44,341 nucleotides of DNA from Solirubrobacter deserti (lineage in GTDB: Bacteria > Actinomycetota > Thermoleophilia > Solirubrobacterales > Solirubrobacteraceae): contig NZ_JAPCID010000059.1 of NCBI RefSeq assembly GCF_027587175.1, positions 1-44,341 on the forward strand, written 5' to 3'. Positions 16,881 to 25,124 of the stretch are shown piece after piece. The notes under the pieces were generated by a model. The model made no database searches, was not told where the DNA came from, and saw nothing but the letters and a program-made list of their open reading frames with translations. Position numbers and translations under genes: made by a program. Numbering within the stretch: position 1 is the first letter of the stretch; each line of letters opens with the position of its first letter.

Positions 16881-16887
16881 CATCCTA
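16881..16887. promoter_or_regulatory. Overlapping divergent -10 elements, GT4 / glycoside hydrolase
   Basis: Minus-strand TAGGAT (16887-16882) lies 9 nt before the GT4 ATG (16872). Plus-strand CATCCT (16881-16886) lies 10 nt before the hydrolase ATG (16897). The two share five base pairs in a 24-bp gap. Confidence 0.42.
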
Positions 16888-16896
16888 CGTACCCGC

Positions 16897-18012
16897 ATGC
16901 GCGCAACCGCCACATTCGTCCTGTTCTTGGTCCTCCTGCTCACGCCCGCCAGCGCGAGCGCCGCCGACCGCCTCGTGCCGCGCGGGTGGCTCGGCGTGAC
17001 GGTGGACGGGCCGCTCAACGACCCGGGGTACGCGCACGCGGCGGGCGAATGGGACCGGATGGCTTCAAGCGGCGTGGAGGCGGTACGGACCGCGTTCTAC
17101 TGGCATTCCATCCAGCCGACCGGACCCGAGGCGTTCGACTTCTCCGTCAAGGACCAGCTCGTGCTGGCGGCGGCCAAGCGCGGCCTCGGCGTGCTGCCGG
17201 TCGTCCACGGCACGCCGGCCTGGGCCGCCCTAAACCCCGGCGATCCGGCCTCTCCCCCGCGTGACGCGGCCGACTTCGCCCGTCTGTTGACCGCACTCGT
17301 CACGCGCTATGGGCCCAACGGCTCGTTATGGGCCGAGCACCCTGAGGTCGTCAAGCAGCCGATTCGCGCATGGCAGATCTGGAACGAGCCGAACCTGATG
17401 CGGTACTGGAACGTCGCGCCTTGGGCGCCGTCCTACGCCGCGCTGCTCAAGGTCGCGCACCGGACGCTGAACGCCGCCGACCCCGGTTCGACCACCGTCC
17501 TGGCGGGCCTGCCGAACGAGAGCTGGAAGGCGCTGCAGGCGCTCTACGACGCGGGCGCGCGCGCGAGCTTCGACGTCGTCGCGCTGCATCCGTACACCGG
17601 CAAGCCCAAGAACGTGATCCGGATCGTGAAGATCATCCGGCGCGTGATGGAGCGCAACAAGGGCGCGACGCGCCCGATCTGGCTGACGGAGCTCTCGTGG
17701 CCCGCCGGCGTCGGCAAGACCAAGCAGGAGGGCGACTTCTCGACGACCGACTCCGGGCAGGCCAAGCGGCTCGAGCTGGGCCTGGAGCTGATCGCGCAGG
17801 CGCGGCGGCGCTACAGGCTCGACCGCGTCTATTGGTACACGTGGCTCTCGACCGAGGGGATCACCTCGAGCGGATTCGACTACAGCGGATTGCGCCGACT
17901 GCGTGCGGGTACGCTCGTGGACGCGCCGGCGCTGGCGGTTTTCCGGCGGGTCGCCCGCCGGCTCCAGGGGTGCGCGAAGCCGCTGGGCGACGCGCGGCGC
18001 TGCCGGACTTAG
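16897..18012 (+). CDS. Secreted clan-A glycoside hydrolase
   Basis: This 371-aa protein has a clear signal peptide (residues 1-22; MRATATFVLFLVLLL then ASASAA). The (beta/alpha)8 barrel shows the acid/base Glu in WQIWNEPN (E164) and the nucleophile Glu in WLTELSW (E265), the standard retaining clan GH-A pair (GH5/GH39-like). GVEAVRTAFYWHSIQP and VVALHPYTG are typical barrel strands. It hydrolyses an unknown beta-linked polysaccharide outside the cell, perhaps trimming the glycan made by the neighbouring genes. The ATG at 16897 is chosen for the signal peptide; the longer frame upstream is antisense to the GT4 gene. The C-terminus has CAKPLGDARRC, a possible disulfide. Confidence 0.82.
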   Translation: MRATATFVLFLVLLLTPASASAADRLVPRGWLGVTVDGPLNDPGYAHAAGEWDRMASSGVEAVRTAFYWHSIQPTGPEAFDFSVKDQLVLAAAKRGLGVLPVVHGTPAWAALNPGDPASPPRDAADFARLLTALVTRYGPNGSLWAEHPEVVKQPIRAWQIWNEPNLMRYWNVAPWAPSYAALLKVAHRTLNAADPGSTTVLAGLPNESWKALQALYDAGARASFDVVALHPYTGKPKNVIRIVKIIRRVMERNKGATRPIWLTELSWPAGVGKTKQEGDFSTTDSGQAKRLELGLELIAQARRRYRLDRVYWYTWLSTEGITSSGFDYSGLRRLRAGTLVDAPALAVFRRVARRLQGCAKPLGDARRCRT

Positions 18013-18015
18013 GCG

Positions 18016-18021
18016 TACGCT
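18016..18021 (+). promoter_or_regulatory. -10 element (TACGCT) for leaderless MFS gene
   Basis: TACGCT lies 9 nt before the GTG at 18031, in the 18-bp gap after the glycoside hydrolase stop. This spacing places transcription start at or next to the start codon. Confidence 0.45.
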
Positions 18022-18030
18022 TATCCCGGC

Positions 18031-19230
18031 GTGCGGGACACCAGCGGGGGCTACGGCGCTGTCCTAGCAAAGCGGCCGATCCGTGATCTGCTGCTCGCTT
18101 CGCTGTGCGGCCGTTTCGCCTTCAACGCACTCGGGCTCGGCTTCGTGCTCTTCGCGACGGCCGAGACCGGGTCGATCGCGATCACCGGCGCGTTGGTCGC
18201 GACGTTCGCGATCACGACGGCGTTCGCGCCCGTGCGCGGCCGGATCGTGGACCGCCACGGCCCGGGAGCGCTCGCCGCGCTCGCGGCGGCCTGCTCGGCT
18301 TCGGTCGCCCTGGTCGTGGTGGCCGGGGCGCTGGACGGGCCGTCGTGGGCGTTCGTGGCGCTCGCGGGCCTCGCAGGGTTGTTCGCTCCGCCGCTGGGCC
18401 CGTTCGCACGCTCGGTCTGGAGCGGGCTGGCCGACGAAGGCGAGCTCCAGCAGCGCGTGCACGCGCTGGACGCGGCCGGCGAGGAGGCGGCGCTGATCGT
18501 CTCGCCGCTGCTCGTCTCGGTGTTCGTGCTGGTCGGCTCGCCCGGTCTGGCGTTGGGCGTGTGCGCGGGAGCGCTGGTCGCGGGTGCGTTCGTGGCCGGG
18601 CGGACTTCGCTGGCGCGCGCGCCGGCCGCGCGTACGGGCCCTTCGCCGCCGATCCCGGCTTCGCTGTGGCTCGTGTTCGTCGCCTTCCTACCGACGGCGG
18701 CGGCGCTCGGCGCACTGGACATCGCGCTCCCGGCGGCGGCGACCGAGCGCGGGCATCCGGCCGCGGCCGGCGCGTTGGAGGCCGCGATGGCGGTCGGCAC
18801 GGTCGCCGGCAGCCTGCTGGCGGGGAAGGTCGTGCTCGGGACGATCCGGCGCCGGGTCGTCGTCTCGCAGGGACTGATGGCCGTCGGGTTGGCGGTCTCA
18901 ACATTGTTCGCGACACAACTCGTGCTGCTCGGTGCAGTATTGGTCGTGCCGGGAATCGCTCTTGGAGCCCTGTTCGCGTCGTTGTATCTGCTCGTCGGCC
19001 GCCTCGCCCCGCGCGGTTCAGGCACGCGGACGTTCGGCTGGCTGGTGACGGCCAACAACAGCGGACTGGCGCTCGGAGCGGCCGCCGCGGGGGCGCTCAG
19101 CGACGCGTCCGGACCGGTGGCGGGCCTCTGGCTCGCAGCCACGTGTGCTCTGGCCGGAATCGCGCCCGCAGCGGGTGCGTTGATTTTGTCTGGACGCATA
19201 CCGCTCACGAATCCGGCGACACGCGTCTGA
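18031..19230 (+). CDS. MFS transporter
   Basis: This 399-aa protein has about 12 membrane helices. A motif-A-like loop RGRIVDRHGPGALAAL follows the second helix, and ARSVWSGLADEGELQQRVHA is typical of the YbfB/AraJ-like and EntS-type MFS permeases. The central linker (about residues 190-205, ARAPAARTGPSPP) separates the two six-helix bundles. The substrate is unknown. A GTG start at 18031 is supported by a -10 TACGCT 9 nt upstream. No paired regulator lies next to it. Confidence 0.78.
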   Translation: MRDTSGGYGAVLAKRPIRDLLLASLCGRFAFNALGLGFVLFATAETGSIAITGALVATFAITTAFAPVRGRIVDRHGPGALAALAAACSASVALVVVAGALDGPSWAFVALAGLAGLFAPPLGPFARSVWSGLADEGELQQRVHALDAAGEEAALIVSPLLVSVFVLVGSPGLALGVCAGALVAGAFVAGRTSLARAPAARTGPSPPIPASLWLVFVAFLPTAAALGALDIALPAAATERGHPAAAGALEAAMAVGTVAGSLLAGKVVLGTIRRRVVVSQGLMAVGLAVSTLFATQLVLLGAVLVVPGIALGALFASLYLLVGRLAPRGSGTRTFGWLVTANNSGLALGAAAAGALSDASGPVAGLWLAATCALAGIAPAAGALILSGRIPLTNPATRV

Positions 19231-19408
19231 TGAGTAACTTCCGACTTATGGCGCGTTGGCGCTTTTCGGGGGAACCGAACACGGGGGGAGGGGTCATGGG
19301 CCACGTCAAGTGCTAAGCGCCTTTGTCGCCGCGCTTACCTGCGCGCTGAATCACCTACCAATCCGCACGGCCATACCGCCCCTGCGGCGTATACGCTTGC
19401 GCGCACTC
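19231..19408 (+). other. Gap with possible leaderless micro-ORF and G-rich stretch
   Basis: A 22-codon frame at 19248-19316 (MARWRFSGEP ... GHVKC) has TAACTT 7 nt before its ATG, the same layout as the leaderless genes in the window. Inside it, 19268-19300 has four G runs (5, 6, 4 and 3 G), a potential G-quadruplex. Downstream, TACGCT (19392-19397) lies 11 nt before the GTG of the next gene. Expression of the micro-ORF is unproven. Confidence 0.25.
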
Positions 19409-20614
19409 GTGTCGAACCGGATCACACGCCCACGGGTTGCGCTCGCTGTACACGGCGCGGCGGCGGTTGCCCTTGTGCCCGCCTTCGTGTGGCTCGCTCC
19501 GCCGTCCTCGTGGGACCAGCCTGGTCTGCTGTTCGTCCTGCTGGCGCTGGCGGTGATCGCAGACGTCACGGAGATCACCATGCCGAACGGCCTCTCGTTC
19601 GACGCGGCGCTCGAGCTCGTGCTGATCACCCTGGTCCTGATGGGGCCGTTCCCCGCCTTCCTGGTGGCGGTGCTGCCCCTCGCGATCGGCGGATTGATAC
19701 GCCGGGAGCGGATCGTCCGCCAGGGCAACCTGGCGAACGTCGCCGCTTTCGGCTGGGAAGCGCTTGCGGGCGCCGCGCTGCTGTCGGCGGCCGGCGTCTC
19801 GGCGTCCACCCTGGGCCTCGAGGCGCTCCCGTGGCTGCTGGCGGCCGGCATGGTCATGATGGTCACGCAGATCTCGGTCGGCCCGGCGCTCTACGCGCCG
19901 CTGTACCTGGGCCACCGCTGGACCGCCGGCCCGCAGATCATCGCCGACACGGCGCCCGCCACGATCGTGATGCTCACGCTCGCGGGCATCACCGTGCTGC
20001 TGTACCCGCTGGTCGGCGTGCTGTCGCTGGCGCTGTTCGCGCTGGTGGCGGTGGTCCCGCAGACCGCGCTGTTCCTGGCCGCACGCACGCGTCCGGTCGC
20101 GGCGCTGGACCCGCTGGCCGCGACGCGTCGCTACGCCTACGCGCTCGCCCTCCACCTGGGGCTGGATCGCGCCGAGCGCCGCCACCTGCTCCGCGTGACC
20201 GAGCTGGCCTTCGCCCGTCGCGCCGACGCCGGCGACCCGATCGCCTACGCGCGCCAGACCCTCCGCGACCCGTCTCGCGCCTCCTGGGAGGCCGGACACG
20301 TCGGTGAGTGGTGGAACGGCGGGGGCGGCCCCGCGGGCCTGCGCGGCTCGGTGACCCCGATCGCCTCGCGCATCGTCGCGGTCGCCGACACCTGGTCCGC
20401 GCTGACCGCCAAGGGCGGCCCCGAGCTCTCGCACGCCGACGCGCTGGTCGAGCTCGAGAACGCCGCCGGCACCCGCTTCGACCCGCGCGTCGTCCAGGCG
20501 TGCTTCGCGGTCGTCGCCGAAGAGCCCGTCTCCGAGCGCGAGCCTGCGCCGGTTCCGCGCCTGCACGCCCTGCGTGTCCCGGCGCCCCTGCGCCGCGCCA
20601 TCGCGGCGGGTTAG
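19409..20614 (+). CDS. Membrane protein with degenerate HD-GYP domain
   Basis: This 401-aa protein has an N-terminal half with about 7-8 membrane helices (residues about 10-225), resembling membrane sensor domains of MASE type. The C-terminal domain (about 235-385) aligns by eye with HD-GYP phosphodiesterases. It has a GHVGEWWNGGGGPAGLRG stretch where the family has HHExxDGxGYPxGLxG, then IASRIVAVADTWSALTA and AGTRFDPRVVQACF. The HD pair is absent (the LLHDIGK position reads VTELAFARR) and GYP is replaced by GGP, so cyclic-di-GMP hydrolysis is unlikely. It may bind a ligand or a partner. A GTG start at 19409 is chosen because it directly precedes the conserved membrane part; an earlier frame to 19256 is possible but not supported. 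Confidence 0.7.
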   Translation: MSNRITRPRVALAVHGAAAVALVPAFVWLAPPSSWDQPGLLFVLLALAVIADVTEITMPNGLSFDAALELVLITLVLMGPFPAFLVAVLPLAIGGLIRRERIVRQGNLANVAAFGWEALAGAALLSAAGVSASTLGLEALPWLLAAGMVMMVTQISVGPALYAPLYLGHRWTAGPQIIADTAPATIVMLTLAGITVLLYPLVGVLSLALFALVAVVPQTALFLAARTRPVAALDPLAATRRYAYALALHLGLDRAERRHLLRVTELAFARRADAGDPIAYARQTLRDPSRASWEAGHVGEWWNGGGGPAGLRGSVTPIASRIVAVADTWSALTAKGGPELSHADALVELENAAGTRFDPRVVQACFAVVAEEPVSEREPAPVPRLHALRVPAPLRRAIAAG

Positions 20615-21582
20615 CGCGCCCGCGCCACGGAGCGGACCACCGCGTCGACCTCGCCCGCGGTGCGCTCCCAGCGGAACTCGCGCGCGCGTTCCAGCCCTGC
20701 CGCGCGGAGCCGCTCCTGCTCGCGCGCATCGCCCAGCAGGGCCAGCAGCGCCTCACGGATCGCCTCGCCGTCCGGCTCGACCAGCCGCGCCGCGCCGCCG
20801 CACGTCTCCGGCAGCGCGGTCACGCCGGAGGCGACCACCGGCGTCCCGCTCGCCATCGCCTCCAGCACCGGCAGCCCGAAGCCCTCGTAGACCGACGGCA
20901 GCACGAACGCCACCGCGCCCGCGTACAGCGCCGGGAGCGCGGCGTCGTCGACGTGCCCGAGCAGCTTCAAGGCGCCCAGCCCGCTCTCGGCGGCGAACTG
21001 CGGCCGGTGCCCGCCCGCCACGCGCAGCTCCACGCCCTCGCGCGCCAGCGCCTCGGCCGCCGGCACCAACGCCCGCAGGTTCTTGCGCGCCGTGTGGGAG
21101 GCGACGCACAGCACGTACGGCCGCTCGGCCTTCTCCCCCGGCGCGAAACGCGGATCCACGCCGCCGTAGACGACGTGCGCGTCCACACCCAGCAGCTCCC
21201 GCAGCTCCCGGCGCGAGAACTCGCTCACGGTGATGACCGCCCGTGCGCGGCGCGCAATCAGCGGCAACACGCGCCGCTGGAAGCTCGCGTACAGGTTCGA
21301 ATACCAGTCCGGGCGCCGCAGCGGCGCGGCGTCGTGGATGACGACCACGACGTTGCGAGCCGCCAGCGGCGCCAGGTTCGCCGGGCACAGCAGGGCGGGC
21401 GCGCGTGCGCTCAGCAGCGGCAGCACGGCCTGCTCCCACGCGTGCCCGGCCCGGTGTGAGAGCGCCTCCGGCGGGCGGTGCACGGTGTACGGCAGCCGGG
21501 CGGACAGCTCACGCGCCCACCGCTCGACCCCGCCGAGCTCCGGCCGGGCCGCCGCGCGCGCGTCGATCGCGGGCGCCGTCAA
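20611..21582 (-). CDS. Glycosyltransferase family 4
   Basis: This 323-aa GT-B enzyme has LGGVERWARELSARLP near the N-terminus (residues about 14-29), VVVIHDAAPLRRPDWYS, then ITVSEFSRRELRELLGV and VYGGVDPRF. The C-terminal site is PSVYEGFGLPVLEAMASGTP, with E-x7-E. This is the arrangement of WfgS/WbaZ-like GT4 mannosyl- or rhamnosyltransferases. The start is a TTG at 21582 that overlaps the TGA of the upstream lipoprotein-like gene (TTGA), so translation is coupled. The 3' end overlaps the convergent HD-GYP-like gene by 4 bp. Confidence 0.83.
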   Translation of the reverse strand: MTAPAIDARAAARPELGGVERWARELSARLPYTVHRPPEALSHRAGHAWEQAVLPLLSARAPALLCPANLAPLAARNVVVVIHDAAPLRRPDWYSNLYASFQRRVLPLIARRARAVITVSEFSRRELRELLGVDAHVVYGGVDPRFAPGEKAERPYVLCVASHTARKNLRALVPAAEALAREGVELRVAGGHRPQFAAESGLGALKLLGHVDDAALPALYAGAVAFVLPSVYEGFGLPVLEAMASGTPVVASGVTALPETCGGAARLVEPDGEAIREALLALLGDAREQERLRAAGLERAREFRWERTAGEVDAVVRSVARAR

Positions 21583-21887
21583 GGACGCAGGGTGAAGTAG
21601 GCCCGCTCGCCCTTGACGCTGGAGACGTCCACCTTCAGCGCCCCGAGCGCGCCGTTCTGCCCGGTCCGGAGCGTCGCGCGCGCCGTGCCGGCCTGCAGCG
21701 TCACACGCCCGTCGCGCGTTTCGACGACCTCCACCGTCTCGCCGTACTCCTCCTCGAAGTCGAGCTCGGCCGGACCGGACGTCTCCACCTCGCACACGCG
21801 GTTCGTGCACGAGAACTTGTACGAGCTCGCCGCGCACCCCGTCCACGCCGCCAGTCCGGTCACCACGATCACCACCACGCGCTTCAT
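21579..21887 (-). CDS. Small secreted or lipoprotein-like protein
   Basis: This 102-aa protein has an N-terminal hydrophobic stretch (KRVVVIVVTGLAAWTGC) ending at a Cys that could be a lipidation site, although the residue at -3 is Trp, not Leu, so the lipobox is imperfect. Two further Cys residues (FSCTNRVCEVE) could form a disulfide. The remainder is beta-rich (VEVVETRDGRVTLQAG). I do not recognise the family. The ATG at 21887 is preceded by TACTGT with 7 nt between, so it is likely leaderless. It is coupled to the downstream GT4 gene, which suggests a shared envelope function. Confidence 0.65.
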   Translation of the reverse strand: MKRVVVIVVTGLAAWTGCAASSYKFSCTNRVCEVETSGPAELDFEEEYGETVEVVETRDGRVTLQAGTARATLRTGQNGALGALKVDVSSVKGERAYFTLRP

Positions 21888-21929
21888 CGGTCGCACAGTA
21901 TTGATGCGTGCGCTTTGATAAGCAGCCGC

Positions 21930-22541
21930 ATGAAGAGGCCAGTGCTCCGTCGCCGTCCGGGAGACGTCGTCCGCCCCGCCGAGATCGCCGTGGCCGAGTC
22001 GCCCGCCGGCGCGCGCGTCTACCTGCGGGTGCTGGCGCGCGAGGACCGCGCCGAGTTCCTCGCCCTGGCGCGTGAGAGCCACCGGCTGCACCGGCCGTGG
22101 ACGTACCCGCCCGAGCGCGCCGACCAGTTCGAGGAGCTCTACAGCCGCTCGCGCCGCGAGGACTTCCTGTGCCTGCTCGCGTGCCGCAGCGACACGGGCG
22201 CGATCGCCGGCGTGTTCACGATCAGCCAGATCGTCCGCGGCGCGTTCCAGTCCGCCTACCTCGGCTACTACGCGCACGAGCGCCACGCCGGGCAGGGTCT
22301 GATGCGCGAGGCGCTCGAGCAGATCCTCGCCCACGCGTTCGGCCCGCTCGGCCTGCACCGCGTCGAGGCGAACATCCAGCCCGGCAACCAGCCGTCGATC
22401 GCGCTCGCCCGCGGCGCCGGCTTCCGCCTCGAGGGCTTCTCCCCGCGCTACCTGCTGATCGGCGGCCAGTGGCGCGATCACGAGCGCTACGCCATCACCG
22501 CCGACGAGCACGCGGCCGCGAAGAACAGCGAAGCCGCCTAA
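21930..22541 (+). CDS. GNAT family N-acetyltransferase (RimJ/RimL-like)
   Basis: This 203-aa protein has the RimJ-type order: [20 protein letters not shown] (residues about 31-50), [11 protein letters not shown], then [22 protein letters not shown] with the acetyl-CoA loop (R/Q-x-x-G-x-G/A). It continues with [28 protein letters not shown] and ends in a typical [17 protein letters not shown]. It would acetylate the N-terminus or a side chain of a protein or a small molecule. The ATG at 21930 is used; upstream frame is antisense to the lipoprotein-like gene. Its stop codon TAA forms part of the sigma-28-type promoter of the next gene. Confidence 0.85.
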   Translation: MKRPVLRRRPGDVVRPAEIAVAESPAGARVYLRVLAREDRAEFLALARESHRLHRPWTYPPERADQFEELYSRSRREDFLCLLACRSDTGAIAGVFTISQIVRGAFQSAYLGYYAHERHAGQGLMREALEQILAHAFGPLGLHRVEANIQPGNQPSIALARGAGFRLEGFSPRYLLIGGQWRDHERYAITADEHAAAKNSEAA

Positions 22542-22566
22542 AGCAATCGTTGACCGGTGCCGATCT
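22539..22566 (+). promoter_or_regulatory. Sigma-28 (FliA/SigD/WhiG)-type promoter of the chemoreceptor gene
   Basis: TAAAG (22539-22543) and GCCGATCT (22559-22566) are separated so that TAAA-N16-GCCGATCT results. The known consensus is TAAA-N15/16-GCCGATAA. The start of transcription would fall about 6 nt before the ATG. An 8-bp dyad, TTGACCGG (22550-22557) and CCGGTCAA (22568-22575), overlaps it and could be an operator or chance. Confidence 0.62.
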
Positions 22567-22578
22567 CCCGGTCAACTC

Positions 22579-24396
22579 ATGTCGCGTCTGTCCCTTGGAT
22601 CCAAGCTCGCCGCTGCCTTCGGCGTCACCCTGCTGCTGTTGCTCGCCGTGACCGCCGTCGCGGTGACGAGGATGGGCGCGCTCGCCGACCGCACCGCGGA
22701 CGCCAAGCGCGGCGCGGTCCTGGACGAGCAGATCATGTCGATGGAGATCGCCGCCCGCGAGGCGCTCGACGTCGAGGCCTCCGCGCTGCTGTACGGCGCG
22801 CCGAGCACGCTCGACGACCGCCTGAAGGCGGCGTGGACCACGGACGACGGCGACGCGTTCGCCGAATCACTGGCCGAGGCGCAGCGGCTCGCCGTGCTGG
22901 AGATGCCGCGCCGCCTGCGTGACAGCGCCGCAGCCGCCACGCAGCTGCAGGGGTCGATCACCCGCACGCTCGAGCTCGTGCGCGCGGGCGACCTCGACGC
23001 GGCGCGCGCGAACCGGCGCAGCACGAGTCTTCCTGCCTTTGACACCTTCACCGAGCTCAACCAGGCCGTCGAAACCAACTCCGAGGCGTTCAGCGAAGCG
23101 GCGTCCGTCGGCGCCGCCGAAGCCGCGAGCGGCGGCAAGCGGACCGTCATCCTCGTCGCGCTGTTCGCGCTGCTGATCGCCGCCGCGAGCGCCACGCTCA
23201 TCATCCGCGGCGTCACGCGCGGTGTGCGCGCGATCCTCGACCGGCTCGGGTCCCTGCGTGAGCACGACACCGCCGACCTGTCCGGCGGCCTGGCCGCCAT
23301 CGCCGCCGGCGACCTGACGCGGACGCTCTCGCCCACCACCTTGCCGCTCGAGCACAGCGGCGGCGACGAGATCGCCCGTGTCGCGCGCGCCGTGGACGAG
23401 ATCCGCGCCACCACCGCTCACTCGATCGCCGACTACAACGAGATGCGCGCCCAGCTCGCGACCCTCGTCGGCGAGCTCGCGACGAGCGCCGGCACCGTCT
23501 CCTCCGCCTCCCAGCACGTCGCGACGTCCTCGGACGAGGCGGGGCGCGCCGTGGGTGAGATCGCTTCCGCCCTGACCGACGTCGCCCAGGGCGCCGAGCG
23601 CCAGGTGCGCATGGTCGAGTCCACCCGCGAAGCCGTGCAGGAGGCCTCGCGCGCCGCGTCCACCAGCGCCCAGACGGCGCAGGACACCGCCAGCGCGGCC
23701 GAGGAGGCCCGCCGGCTCGCCGCCGACGGCGTCGCTGCCGCCGGGGACGCCTCCGACGCGATCCGCCAGGTCGCCGAGGCCTCCGAGCTGGCCGGCCGCG
23801 CCATCCACGAGCTCTCACAGCGGTCCGAGCGCATCGGCGGGATCGTGACCACCATCACCGGGCTGGCGGAGCAGACGAACCTGCTCGCGCTCAACGCGGC
23901 GATCGAAGCGGCGCGCGCCGGCGAGCAGGGCCGCGGCTTCGCGGTCGTGGCCGAGGAGGTGCGCAAGCTGGCCGAGGAGTCCCAGGCCGCCGCGGGGCAG
24001 ATCGCGGAGCTCGTGAGCGAGATCCAGGCCGAGACGGTGCTGGCCGTCAACGCCGTCGGCGACGGCGCCCAGCGCACGCAGCACGGCGTCGCCACCGTCG
24101 AGCGGACCCGCGCGGCGTTCGAGGCGATCGGCGGCTCTGTCGGCGAGGTCAGCGCGCGCGTCGGCGAGATCGCCGCCGCCGTGCAGCAGATCTCGGCCGA
24201 GGCGGGCCGGGCCGAGCACGACGTGGCCGAGGTCGCCGCGGTGGCCGAGCAGTCGTCGGCGTCCGCCGAGCAGGTGTCGGCGTCCACGCAGGAGACGTCC
24301 GCGTCCGCGCAGGAGATCGCCGCGTCGGCACAGGAGCTCGCGCAGACCGCCGAGCACCTCAACGGCCTCGTCGGCCGCTTCACCGTCGCAACCTAA
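22579..24396 (+). CDS. Methyl-accepting chemotaxis protein
   Basis: This 605-aa chemoreceptor has TM1 (residues about 9-31), an extracytoplasmic four-helix-type sensor region (about 32-187), TM2 (about 188-210), a HAMP region (about 211-280), and a long cytoplasmic coiled coil. The signalling tip at about 417-469 contains [20 protein letters not shown], then [18 protein letters not shown], the site that docks CheA/CheW. Ala/Glu/Gln-rich flanks offer methylation sites. No che genes are next to it. The sigma-28-type promoter in front implies that it belongs to a flagellar or chemotaxis regulon encoded elsewhere. The stop overlaps the convergent uracil glycosylase stop by 4 bp. The ligand is unknown. 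Confidence 0.92.
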   Translation: MSRLSLGSKLAAAFGVTLLLLLAVTAVAVTRMGALADRTADAKRGAVLDEQIMSMEIAAREALDVEASALLYGAPSTLDDRLKAAWTTDDGDAFAESLAEAQRLAVLEMPRRLRDSAAAATQLQGSITRTLELVRAGDLDAARANRRSTSLPAFDTFTELNQAVETNSEAFSEAASVGAAEAASGGKRTVILVALFALLIAAASATLIIRGVTRGVRAILDRLGSLREHDTADLSGGLAAIAAGDLTRTLSPTTLPLEHSGGDEIARVARAVDEIRATTAHSIADYNEMRAQLATLVGELATSAGTVSSASQHVATSSDEAGRAVGEIASALTDVAQGAERQVRMVESTREAVQEASRAASTSAQTAQDTASAAEEARRLAADGVAAAGDASDAIRQVAEASELAGRAIHELSQRSERIGGIVTTITGLAEQTNLLALNAAIEAARAGEQGRGFAVVAEEVRKLAEESQAAAGQIAELVSEIQAETVLAVNAVGDGAQRTQHGVATVERTRAAFEAIGGSVGEVSARVGEIAAAVQQISAEAGRAEHDVAEVAAVAEQSSASAEQVSASTQETSASAQEIAASAQELAQTAEHLNGLVGRFTVAT

Positions 24397-25085
24397 AAGA
24401 GGCCGAGCTGCTGCTCGTAGATGAGCTCGGGCTCCGGAATCACCGGCTCGGGCTCGGGCTCCTCCACGACCACGGGCTCCGGCTCGGGCTGCTCGGGCGC
24501 GGGCAGCGCCAGCAGCGCCGGCAGCCGGTGGAAGTCCGTGCGCAGGATCTCCAGCATCGACGGCGTGTAGAGCGCCGCCGCCGGGTGGTAGATCGGGTAC
24601 AGCCGGACGCGGCGGGGGCCGATCAGCCGCTCCTCGGCGCGCCCGTGCAGCCGCGTGATCCCGGTCGGGTCGGCGCGCAGCAGCTTGGTCGCGAAGTTCC
24701 CGAGGGTGCACACGACCTTCGGCTCGATCAGCTCCAGCTGCCGGAACAGGTAGTCCTGGCAGTTGTCGATCTCCTGCGGGAGCGGGTCGCGATTCCCGGG
24801 CGGGCGGCACTTCAAGACGTTGACCACGAAGACGTCGCCGCGCGTCATCCCGATCTCGCCGAGCAGGGTGTCGAGCAGGCGGCCGGCCTGGCCCACGAAC
24901 GGGACGCCCTGCTTGTCCTCGTTGGCGCCCGGGGCCTCGCCGACGAACATCAGGTCCGCGTCGGCGTGGCCGGAGCCGAAGACCACGGTCGTCCGGCCCG
25001 CCGCGAGCTGCGGGCACTTCACGCAGCCCTGGGACTGGTGGAAGACGGCTTTGAGCTCCTCGCGCCGCTCCGAAGCGCTGGACAT
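24393..25085 (-). CDS. Family 4 uracil-DNA glycosylase with clamp-binding C-terminus
   Basis: This 230-aa protein has four Cys for a 4Fe-4S cluster (CVKC near residues 21-24, [16 protein letters not shown] region), motif 1 [20 protein letters not shown] (about 49-68) and motif 2 [12 protein letters not shown] (about 166-177). These define the thermostable-type family 4 UDG, which removes uracil from DNA. After the fold, residues about 196-230 form a Pro/Glu-rich linker ([15 protein letters not shown]) ending in EQQLGLF. QLGLF fits the beta-sliding-clamp binding consensus QLxLF and is placed at the very end. The ATG at 25085 has TACCGT 6 nt upstream (leaderless). It is divergent from the DUF2520 gene. 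Confidence 0.9.
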   Translation of the reverse strand: MSSASERREELKAVFHQSQGCVKCPQLAAGRTTVVFGSGHADADLMFVGEAPGANEDKQGVPFVGQAGRLLDTLLGEIGMTRGDVFVVNVLKCRPPGNRDPLPQEIDNCQDYLFRQLELIEPKVVCTLGNFATKLLRADPTGITRLHGRAEERLIGPRRVRLYPIYHPAAALYTPSMLEILRTDFHRLPALLALPAPEQPEPEPVVVEEPEPEPVIPEPELIYEQQLGLF

Positions 25086-25091
25086 GGCGTC

Positions 25092-25116
25092 ACGGTACCG
25101 CCGGGCACGGCAGAAT
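25092..25116. promoter_or_regulatory. Divergent leaderless -10 elements, UDG / DUF2520 gene
   Basis: Minus-strand TACCGT (25097-25092) lies 6 nt before the UDG ATG (25085). Plus-strand CAGAAT (25111-25116) lies 8 nt before the ATG at 25125. The gap is only 39 bp, so both transcripts should start at or very near their start codons. Confidence 0.48.
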
Positions 25117-25124
25117 CGGCCTGA

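Noticed and set aside
16327-18012. Apparent 561-residue glycoside hydrolase
   Set aside because: The first 190 residues are antisense to the GT4 gene; a clear signal peptide begins at 16897.
18031-19230. MFS gene as part of an antibiotic-resistance cassette with the 30448 pump
   Set aside because: The two belong to different MFS groups, lie 11 kb apart, and the first has no adjacent regulator.
22550-22575. Dyad TTGACCGG/CCGGTCAA before the MCP gene as a repressor site
   Set aside because: It overlaps a good sigma-28-type promoter that explains the region better; an 8-bp dyad alone is weak evidence for an operator.
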